Below, piece after piece: positions 14,805 through 20,677 of a stretch of 20,677 nt of DNA. Position numbers and translations under genes: made by a program. The stretch covers positions 1 through 20,677 of the forward strand of contig JBMOHS010000058.1 of NCBI GenBank assembly GCA_049317725.1, given 5' to 3'. The notes beneath the pieces are model-generated. The model was not told the DNA's origin and did not search any database. It saw only the letters and a list, made by a program, of their open reading frames with translations. This DNA is from CAIOZW01 sp049317725. Lineage in GTDB: Bacteria > Acidobacteriota > Blastocatellia > RBC074. Position 1 is the stretch's first letter. Each line of letters begins with the position of its first letter.

Positions 14805-16985
14805 ATGAGAGCTGGAACGAGGAGACGGAGACGGATCTGGGCCGCCCTCTTGCTGATCGGCGGGCTGGGAGTTGGCCTGCTGGTCAATGAGAAGATTGGC
14901 GGGGCGATTGGCGCCAGCCAGCAAGAGGCCGCGAGGAGCCCGCGCCCATCCGACTGGCCGATGTTTGGCGGCGGGCCGGACAACACCCATTATTCGCGTC
15001 TTTCCCAGATCAACCGGGGCAATGTCAAGCAGCTCGAAGTGGCCTGGACCTTTGAGACGGGCGATGCCTTCGAGGGGTCGGAGATGCAGTGCAATCCGAT
15101 CATTCTCAACGGGGTGATGTATGTGACATCTCCGCGGATGCGGGTCATCGCGCTCGATGCGGCGACGGGGCGGGAGCGCTGGAGCTTCGACCCGCACACC
15201 GGAAGCGCGCCGCGTGGCAAAGGGCGCAATCGCGGCCTGACCTACTGGGCCGACGGGGCCGAAGAGCGGATCTTCTTCGCTTATCAAACGCACCTCTACT
15301 CGCTCGACGCACGTACGGGTCGGCTGGACGAAGGGTTTGGAGTGAAGGGGCGGATCGACCTGCGCGAGGGGCTCGATCGGGACGTGCAGGAGATGAACGT
15401 GACGATGAGCACGCCTGGGGTCATCTACCGCGACCTCCTCATCATCGGCAGCCTGGTCAACGAGCGGCTGCCGTCGGCCCCAGGACATCTGCGCGCCTAC
15501 GACGTGCGAACTGGGAAGCGGCGCTGGATCTTCCACACCATCCCCCATCCCGGTGAGGTCGGGTACGAGACCTGGCCAAAAGATGCGTGGGAGTACAGCG
15601 GGGGGGCCAACAACTGGGCTGGGATGGTGGTCGACCAGAAGCGAGGCCTGCTCTTCGCACCGACGGGCTCGGCCTCCTTCGACTTTTATGGAGCGAACCG
15701 GCACGGCGACAACCTCTTCGCCAACAGCCTGCTCTGCCTTGACGCCGCCACGGGAGAGCGCAAGTGGCACTTTCAGGCAGTGCGGCATGACGTCTGGGAT
15801 CGGGACTTTCCGACGGCTCCGATCCTCGTCACGGTCAAGCACGGAGGACGCTTCATCGACGGCGTAGCCCAGGCCACTAAGACGGGCCACCTCTTTCTTT
15901 TCGAGCGGGAGACGGGACGCCCGCTCTTCCCGATCGAAGAGGTACGTGTCGCGACCGAAGCGGTCGAGGGAGAGAAGCTCGCTCCATCCCAGCCGCTGCC
16001 GACGCTGCCTCCGCCATTCGCGCGGCAGCGATTGACCGAGGAGATGCTGACGCGGCGCACGCCGGAGGCCCACCGGGCCGTTCTCGAACAGTTCCGGCGA
16101 CTGAAGAGCGATGGGCCCTTTGCCCCGCCAAGCCTGGGCGGAACGATCGTCTTTCCGGGCTTTGACGGTGGCGCAGAATGGGGCGGCGGCGCCTTCGATC
16201 CAAGCACGGGCCTCTACTATGTCAATGCCAACGAGATGGCCTGGATCCTGCGGCTCGTCCCCAAGGGGAAGATCGAGAAGCAGCTCAACGGGCGGGAGCT
16301 CTACGTCCGGGAGTGCGCCGACTGCCATCGGGCCGATCTGAAGGGGAGCCCACCCGAGTTTCCAGCCCTCACTCGGCTCCCGCAAAAGTTCGAAGCGGAA
16401 GACCTGCGGACCATCATTCGCAAGGGGATGGGGCGGATGCCGGCCTTCATTCGGCTGGAGACAGAGTCGATCGACGCCATCGTCCAGTACCTGCTGACGG
16501 GTGAGTCGAACGTTACCGTGACGGTCCGACCCGACGATCCCCGGGTCGATCTTCGTTACGGCATGGATGGGTACAACAAGTTTCTCGACCCGGAAGGATA
16601 CCCGGCGATTGCTCCGCCGTGGGGAACCTTGAGCGCGATCGACCTTCACCACGGCCGAATCGTCTGGCAAATTCCCTTCGGGGAGTATCCGCAATTGGTC
16701 GCCCAGGGAATGAGCAAGACCGGAAGTGAGAACTACGGGGGACCACTGCTGACCTCCGGAGGACTCCTCTTCATCGGCGCGACCAACTTCGACCGGAAGT
16801 TCCGGGCTTTCGACAAGAAGACAGGTCAGCTGCTCTGGGAGACGACGCTGCCAGCCGCCGGAAATGCGACGCCCGCCACTTACGAGGTCAACGGGCGCCA
16901 ATTCGTTGTCATCGCCGCCGGGGGAGGCAAGTCGGGAGCGCCCTCTGGGGGTTCCTACGTCGCCTTCGCCCTGCCAAAGGAGTGA
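14805..16985 (+). CDS. PQQ-dependent dehydrogenase with an inserted cytochrome c domain
   Basis: 726 residues. A basic start and a hydrophobic segment (about 11-28) point to export or membrane anchoring. The propeller resembles membrane glucose/quinate-type PQQ dehydrogenases: 'DWPMFGGGPDNTHYSRLSQI', 'WDRDFPTAPILV', 'KTGHLFLFERETGRPLFPIE', 'LPPPFARQRLTEE' and 'GTIVFPGFDGGAEWGGGAF'. Between late blades, residues about 492-568 form a class I cytochrome c domain with CADCH (Cys504, Cys507, His508) and a likely distal ligand Met545 in GRMPAF; propeller sequence resumes after it ('GTLSAIDLHHGRIVWQI'). By family it oxidises an alcohol or sugar in the periplasm and passes electrons through its own haem. 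Lacking the multi-helix N-terminus of E. coli Gcd, it is not assigned a substrate. The ribosome site is distant (GGAGG about 12 bases upstream). It lies 53 bases after the S9/deacylase gene and 4 bases before the MutS-like gene. Confidence 0.87.
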   Translation: MRAGTRRRRRIWAALLLIGGLGVGLLVNEKIGGAIGASQQEAARSPRPSDWPMFGGGPDNTHYSRLSQINRGNVKQLEVAWTFETGDAFEGSEMQCNPIILNGVMYVTSPRMRVIALDAATGRERWSFDPHTGSAPRGKGRNRGLTYWADGAEERIFFAYQTHLYSLDARTGRLDEGFGVKGRIDLREGLDRDVQEMNVTMSTPGVIYRDLLIIGSLVNERLPSAPGHLRAYDVRTGKRRWIFHTIPHPGEVGYETWPKDAWEYSGGANNWAGMVVDQKRGLLFAPTGSASFDFYGANRHGDNLFANSLLCLDAATGERKWHFQAVRHDVWDRDFPTAPILVTVKHGGRFIDGVAQATKTGHLFLFERETGRPLFPIEEVRVATEAVEGEKLAPSQPLPTLPPPFARQRLTEEMLTRRTPEAHRAVLEQFRRLKSDGPFAPPSLGGTIVFPGFDGGAEWGGGAFDPSTGLYYVNANEMAWILRLVPKGKIEKQLNGRELYVRECADCHRADLKGSPPEFPALTRLPQKFEAEDLRTIIRKGMGRMPAFIRLETESIDAIVQYLLTGESNVTVTVRPDDPRVDLRYGMDGYNKFLDPEGYPAIAPPWGTLSAIDLHHGRIVWQIPFGEYPQLVAQGMSKTGSENYGGPLLTSGGLLFIGATNFDRKFRAFDKKTGQLLWETTLPAAGNATPATYEVNGRQFVVIAAGGGKSGAPSGGSYVAFALPKE
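16976..16982 (+). promoter_or_regulatory. Ribosome binding site of the MutS-like gene, inside the end of the preceding gene
   Basis: AAAGGAG ends 7 bases before ATG 16990 and overlaps the last codons of the PQQ dehydrogenase gene, which stops at 16985. This fixes the start at 16990 over earlier in-frame codons and suggests translational coupling. Confidence 0.75.
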
Positions 16986-16989
16986 CGGG

Positions 16990-18810
16990 ATGGAAGAGGT
17001 CACGGCAAAAGGACCATCCGAGGGGCCGGCAGCGACCTACCGGCAACGACTGGATGAGCGGGTCGGTGCCCTGGGCGAGACGGAGGCCGCGAGTCGGCGG
17101 CTCTGGCTCGCGCGGCGGGTGACCTTCCTGGCGATCCCGGTGGCGATTGCGCTCGCCTATGAGGGGATGCTCCATGCCGGGGGGATCCTCCTGCCTTGCC
17201 TGCTCTTTGTCGGGCTGATCATCGGACACCAGCGAATTCATCGGCGCCAAGCGCGATTGAAGAGGGCCATCCAGTTTCACGAGGAGGGGTTGGCTCGGCT
17301 GGAGAACCGCTGGGCAGGCACAGGAAGCAGCGGCGAAGTCTACCAGGACCCAACCCACCCCTACGCCGACGATCTCGACCTGCTGGGCCGTGGGTCCCTC
17401 TTCGAGCGGCTCTGTCGGGCACGCACGCGAGCCGGCGCCGACCGTCTCGCGTCTTGGTTGCTGAGGGGAAGTGAGACGAGCACAGAGGCGATCCGGGCCC
17501 GACAGGCGGCAGTCGCCGAGTTGCGTCCACACTTGGCGCTGCGGGAGGAGATCGCGCTGCTCGGAGAGAAGGTGGAGCAATCGGTCGGTCCGGACGCTCT
17601 CGTCGCGTGGGGGAAGAGCCCCGTCAACTTTCCGAAGGGGGCCCGCGGACTGTCGATCGTCGCCGCCCTCCTCGGAGCGACGACGCTGGGGTCGGTGCTC
17701 CTCTGGTTCGGGCTTGGATACAGAACACTCGCGCTGGCGGCGATCTTCGCGGAGACTGTCTTTCTCTTCCTTTTCCGTCAACGGATCGCGTCCGCCAACA
17801 GCGCGGCGGACCGCCCGTGCCGGGAGTTGCGTGTCCTCGCAGAGATCCTCGCACGAATCGAGCGGGAAGAGTTCCAGTCCCCGCTGCTCCGCAAAATTGG
17901 AGCCGCGCTCGCCCTCGATGGTGAGCCTCCCTCGCGGCAGATTGCGCGCCTCTCGCGTTGGATTGACCTGCTGGATTCGACCCGGAATCAAGCCTTCGCA
18001 CCGTTTGCGTTTCTGCTGCTCGTTCCTGCCCAGATTGCCTTCGCCATCGACCGCTGGAAGGGCCAATCAGGAAGGCTGATCGCCCCCTGGATCGAGGCCG
18101 TCGCCGAGTTCGAGGCCCTGCTCTCCCTGGCGAGCTATGCCTTTGAGCATCCGGAGGATCCCTTCCCGGAACTGAGCGAGGGGCCGGCCGCGCGCTACGA
18201 AGCCATCGGCCTGGGCCACCCACTCATCCCGCGCACGCAGTGTGTCCGCAACGAGATCGAGCTGGGAGAGGCCGTCCGGCTGCTCATCGTCAGCGGCTCG
18301 AACATGTCCGGCAAGAGCACGATGCTCCGCACGGTTGGAATCAACGCCGTCCTGGCCTACGCCGGAGCGCCGGTCTGCGCGACCCGCCTGCGCCTCTCAC
18401 GGCTGGCAATCGGGGCGTCCCTCCATCCCCAGGACTCGCTACAGAGCGGGGCCTCGCGCTTCTACGCGGAGATCACCCGGCTGCAGCAAGTGGTCGAGCT
18501 GACGAAAGGCCCGGCCCCCGTCCTCTTCCTGCTCGATGAGATCCTGAGCGGGACGAACTCGCACGACCGGTGCATCGGGGCCGAGGCAGTCTTGGTGGGA
18601 CTCCTCGCGCGGGGAGCGATCGGCTTGACGACGACCCACGATCTGGCCCTGACCCGGATCGTCGAACCGCTCGGCACTCGCGCCCGCAATGTCCACTTCG
18701 AGGACCACCTCGAGGCCAACCGGATGGTCTTCGATTACCGGATGCGGCCAGGCATCGTCACTCACAGCAACGCGCTCGCCCTGATGCGGGCCGTCGGACT
18801 CGATGTTTAA
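16990..18810 (+). CDS. Membrane-anchored MutS-family ATPase
   Basis: 606 residues. The C-terminal third is a MutS ATPase domain: Walker A GSNMSGKST (436-444), 'QSGASRFYAEITRLQQ', Walker B 'VLFLLDEILSGTNSHDR' (Asp516, Glu517) and the His-containing 'LTTTHDLALT'. The preceding region from 'LDLLGRGSLFERLCRARTRAG' resembles the MutS core/lever domain. The N-terminal mismatch-recognition domain (Phe-x-Glu) is absent, and no Smr endonuclease domain as in MutS2 is present. Hydrophobic segments lie at about 45-80 (two), 222-265 (two) and 335-352, so it is an integral membrane protein. Such MutS-like proteins recur in several phyla, including Bacteroidota and Acidobacteriota, with no established function. 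Canonical mismatch repair is therefore unlikely. It starts 4 bases after the PQQ dehydrogenase stop. Confidence 0.87.
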   Translation: MEEVTAKGPSEGPAATYRQRLDERVGALGETEAASRRLWLARRVTFLAIPVAIALAYEGMLHAGGILLPCLLFVGLIIGHQRIHRRQARLKRAIQFHEEGLARLENRWAGTGSSGEVYQDPTHPYADDLDLLGRGSLFERLCRARTRAGADRLASWLLRGSETSTEAIRARQAAVAELRPHLALREEIALLGEKVEQSVGPDALVAWGKSPVNFPKGARGLSIVAALLGATTLGSVLLWFGLGYRTLALAAIFAETVFLFLFRQRIASANSAADRPCRELRVLAEILARIEREEFQSPLLRKIGAALALDGEPPSRQIARLSRWIDLLDSTRNQAFAPFAFLLLVPAQIAFAIDRWKGQSGRLIAPWIEAVAEFEALLSLASYAFEHPEDPFPELSEGPAARYEAIGLGHPLIPRTQCVRNEIELGEAVRLLIVSGSNMSGKSTMLRTVGINAVLAYAGAPVCATRLRLSRLAIGASLHPQDSLQSGASRFYAEITRLQQVVELTKGPAPVLFLLDEILSGTNSHDRCIGAEAVLVGLLARGAIGLTTTHDLALTRIVEPLGTRARNVHFEDHLEANRMVFDYRMRPGIVTHSNALALMRAVGLDV

Positions 18811-19312
18811 GCTTGTCGGAACAGCAAGAGAACTTTCCTCTTGGCGAAGAGACCAGTTTCGGCTATAGTCATGCCGTTATGTTGCAGTGAAGATGTATTG
18901 TGGTGAGGCCTCGGGGTCTTCTCTTTTCGATAAAATCTTCTACTGAATCTTTGATCACGCCGGTTGCCAGGATCATCCCCTGAACGGCGTCTTTCCGGCC
19001 CTCGACCCCCAGCCGCGGTAGCCAACACAACGCCCCTCTCGAATGCCTCCACTTGGAGAGCATGCCGACTCTTTTTCCTCCCGGCCGACATTCGTTCTGG
19101 GGAGGACGGTTCTGTCTAATAGGGTTGTTCCAATCCCCACGATCCGCTCTCTCGACAATTCCGATGCGTGGCGTCTGTCCATTCCCTTGGCCGAACCCGG
19201 TCAATCATGAGGCGAATCATGACTTGATCAGGATACCGGGGCGGTGATCGAGCTTTTCGCATCAGGAATAGAGCCAGAGCGGCCGACCATCTGGAGAGAC
19301 ACTGCTCAAGCT
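18811..19312. other. 502-base non-coding stretch before the Flp pilin gene
   Basis: It holds a good promoter-like site at 18841-18869 and a direct repeat of AATCATGA (19203-19210 and 19215-19222). No T-tailed hairpin was seen. Open frames on either strand lack ribosome sites and known motifs. A 64-codon minus-strand frame (19063-18869) has a helix-like stretch 'GMILATGVIKDSVEDFIEK' but only a poorly spaced GGGAGG, so it is not called a gene. Confidence 0.5.
18841..18869 (+). promoter_or_regulatory. Sigma70-like promoter after the MutS-like gene
   Basis: TTGGCG at 18841-18846, an exact 17-base spacer and TATAGT at 18864-18869. Transcription would begin near 18876. The next coding start on this strand is the pilin gene, more than 360 bases away, so either a long leader or a non-coding transcript follows. 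Confidence 0.5.
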
Positions 19313-19498
19313 ATGCGAACCTGGGTAACACAATTTCTCGTTGAAGAAGAGGGGCAGGATGTGGTGGAGTACTCGCTGCTTCTGGTCCTGATGGGCACTG
19401 TGATCCTGATCTTCCTTTCTGGCATTGGGGTGAGCGTCACCAGCATCTTCTCGAAGATCGGCAGCAAGCTCGAACAGGTTTCGGCCGAGATCCGATGA
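19313..19498 (+). CDS. Flp/Fap-type type IVb pilin
   Basis: 61 residues from ATG 19313. The leader 'MRTWVTQFLVEEEG' is followed by 'QDVVEYSLLLVLMGTVILIF': a Gly at the cleavage site, Glu at +5, Tyr at +6, then a hydrophobic segment. This is the Flp prepilin signature processed by a TadV-type prepilin peptidase. The mature chain would be 47 residues and would assemble into Tad/Flp fibres used for adhesion. The start is uncertain. ATG 19313 gives a normal short leader but its only purine-rich site (GGAGAG) is 14 bases away. GTG 19244, with AGGA ten bases upstream, would add 23 residues. No other tad genes are in the window. Confidence 0.82.
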   Translation: MRTWVTQFLVEEEGQDVVEYSLLLVLMGTVILIFLSGIGVSVTSIFSKIGSKLEQVSAEIR

Positions 19499-19605
19499 GA
19501 ATGAGGTCGATGATCGTCCCAATGGCTGGTGCCAGTTGAAACGGACGGGACCGGTAGTGGGGAGTCCGCTCAAGGGAGGGTCCAGTCTTGACCCGGGGAT
19601 GGCTC

Positions 19606-19633
19606 TTGACAATCCCGGGCAGATCCGTAGAAT
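19606..19633 (+). promoter_or_regulatory. Strong sigma70-like promoter of tRNA-Lys
   Basis: A perfect TTGACA at 19606-19611, a 16-base spacer and TAGAAT at 19628-19633. The predicted start near 19640 is about 23 bases before the mature tRNA. Confidence 0.82.
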
Positions 19634-19662
19634 CGCATCTTCGCTCTGAGGGGTGAATATCC

Positions 19663-19736
<74 letters not shown>

Positions 19737-19888
19737 TCTTCCGGAGAACCCAAGACAAGGCCGATGGAAATCGCCACGTCTCAAGTAAATTGAGGGAGAT
19801 CGCTGACGTGCCGTTGAGGCCAAAACTACACGGCACCTAAGACAATTCTGAATAGACATTTCTCAACAGACAGTTCCGAATTTTGATG

Positions 19889-19920
19889 AGGACGGGAGGA
19901 CTAGAATCCCCGTCCTTTTT
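19889..19920 (+). terminator. Intrinsic terminator between tRNA-Lys and the phosphodiesterase gene
   Basis: AGGACGGG (19889-19896) pairs with CCCGTCCT (19909-19916) and is followed by a T-rich run (to 19920, then CTCTTT). It lies 154 bases after the tRNA and only about 35 bases before ATG 19956. A -10-like TAGAAT (19902-19907) sits in its loop, with only a weak TTTTGA 15 bases upstream. Confidence 0.78.
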
Positions 19921-19955
19921 CTCTTTCAGTGGCCCCGGAGAAACCGGAGGGGAGA

Positions 19956-20677
19956 ATGAAGACGCGACGACAGAACCTGGGGTGGGGTGGATGGGGAAGC
20001 TTGCTGGTCTTGGGATGGTGGTTGGGAGTCGGAGGACTGAACTCTCCCCTGTGGGCCCAGGCGGCAGAGGGGAGACGAGACGGGCGAGCGGTGCTGGTCA
20101 TCTCGGTCGACGGGCTCGACTATCGCTACCTGCGGGACGCGGACCAATTGGGGCTGAAGATCCCCACGTTGCGGCGTCTGCTGCGGGAGGGAGAAGTGAC
20201 ACAAGGGGTCATCGGGGTCTATCCGACCGTCACTTGGCCCTCCCACACGACGATGATCACGGGAGTGACGCCCGCCGAGCACGGGATTCTTTCCAATCGG
20301 CGCCCGAGGTCAGAGGGGGGAGACTACTATTGGGACGTGTCCCTACTGCGTTCCCGTACGCTCTGGGAGAAGGCAGAGGCTGCCGGGCTGAAGACAGCAG
20401 CCATCACTTGGCCAGTGACAGTCGGCGCAGCAATCGACCTCAACCTGCCAGAGTACTTTCAGAAGCGGCGGGGAGGGGCGATGGATCTGCCTTCCATCGA
20501 GGCCAAGGCGACTCCGGGATTGGTGGCCAAGATTGCGCAAGCCTATCCGTCCTTTGCACAGGAGTGGATGGATGATCGGACCCGCACGCTGGCGACCCGG
20601 TATCTCTTGGAAGTGGAGAAGCCCGATCTGATCCTGCTCCATCTGGTCGATCTCGATGCGGAGGCCCACGAGATGGG
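19956..20677 (+). CDS. Secreted type I phosphodiesterase / alkaline phosphatase family protein (partial; continues past right edge)
   Basis: 240 complete codons are visible from ATG 19956, which follows the ribosome site GGAGGGGAGA. Residues about 10-35 form a signal peptide ending LWAQA. The mature start 'AVLVISVDGLDYRYL' supplies the first metal ligand (Asp52). 'YPTVTWPSHTTMITGVTPAEHGI' (motif core 'PTVTWPSHTTMITG') contains the nucleophile Thr93 in the place used by nucleotide pyrophosphatase/phosphodiesterases. 'LHLVDLDAEAHEMG' near the edge carries Asp234 and His238 of the DxxxHxxG metal motif. Members are two-zinc enzymes of the alkaline phosphatase superfamily that cleave phosphodiesters or monoesters outside the cytoplasm. 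The substrate cannot be told from this part. The intrinsic terminator just upstream may limit read-through from the tRNA gene. Confidence 0.87.
   Translation, partial: MKTRRQNLGWGGWGSLLVLGWWLGVGGLNSPLWAQAAEGRRDGRAVLVISVDGLDYRYLRDADQLGLKIPTLRRLLREGEVTQGVIGVYPTVTWPSHTTMITGVTPAEHGILSNRRPRSEGGDYYWDVSLLRSRTLWEKAEAAGLKTAAITWPVTVGAAIDLNLPEYFQKRRGGAMDLPSIEAKATPGLVAKIAQAYPSFAQEWMDDRTRTLATRYLLEVEKPDLILLHLVDLDAEAHEM

Noticed and set aside
18869..19204. Minus-strand frame ending in a helix-like stretch, possible small protein
   Set aside because: Its first codon is TTG with no ribosome site; the internal ATG 19063 has GGGAGG about 13 bases away. Codon use is mixed and no family is recognised.
19808..19836. 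Hairpin GTGCCGT/ACGGCAC and a 9-base match (CTACACGGC) to the tRNA-Lys 3' end, as an attachment site remnant
   Set aside because: The match is too short and there is no integrase or phage gene nearby; no T-run follows the hairpin.

Overview
The window is compact, GC-rich bacterial chromosome carrying ordinary cellular genes in both orientations. I saw no insertion sequence, prophage gene or CRISPR array. The suggested host is a member of Acidobacteriota or a neighbouring environmental phylum. This is inferred from a VWA protein resembling the acidobacterial VWFA-related family, large secreted S9 peptidase/amidohydrolase proteins, a PQQ dehydrogenase carrying a cytochrome domain, and an archaeal-type ornithine cyclodeaminase. 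The phylum assignment is moderate to low confidence because no 16S rRNA or other phylogenetic marker is present.

Layout: (1) 1-245, minus: 5' part of a phosphoribosyltransferase gene running off the left edge. (2) 246-505: divergent intergenic region with a sigma70-like promoter whose -35 overlaps a perfect 10-bp inverted repeat. (3) 506-2833, plus: one protein joining a MauG-type diheme peroxidase to a right-handed beta-helix. (4) 2846-4060, minus: secreted degenerate VWA protein with a long proline-rich insert. (5) 4337-5578, plus: ornithine cyclodeaminase of the LOR/SDH type. (6) 7435-5590, minus: apparent operon of a class I glutamine amidotransferase, moaD and moaE. (7) 7732-10668, plus: uvrA, divergent from that operon, with recognisable promoters for both. 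(8) 10984-18810, plus: three tightly spaced genes, namely an S9 peptidase fused to a D-aminoacylase-type amidohydrolase, a PQQ dehydrogenase with an internal cytochrome c domain, and a membrane-anchored MutS-like ATPase. (9) 18811-19312: a 502-base non-coding stretch with a promoter-like site, then a lone Flp pilin gene (19313-19498). (10) 19663-19735: tRNA-Lys(CTT) with its own strong promoter. (11) 19956 to the right edge: the start of a secreted type I phosphodiesterase / alkaline phosphatase family protein preceded by an intrinsic terminator.

Working together: moaD and moaE supply the two subunits of molybdopterin synthase. uvrA belongs to nucleotide excision repair. The MauG/beta-helix protein, PQQ dehydrogenase, VWA protein, S9/deacylase fusion and phosphodiesterase all appear to be exported or membrane-attached, so much of the window encodes cell-envelope or periplasmic redox and hydrolytic functions. 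The best candidates for under-described biology are the MauG/beta-helix fusion, the S9 peptidase/D-aminoacylase fusion, and the membrane MutS-like ATPase encoded 4 bases after the PQQ dehydrogenase.
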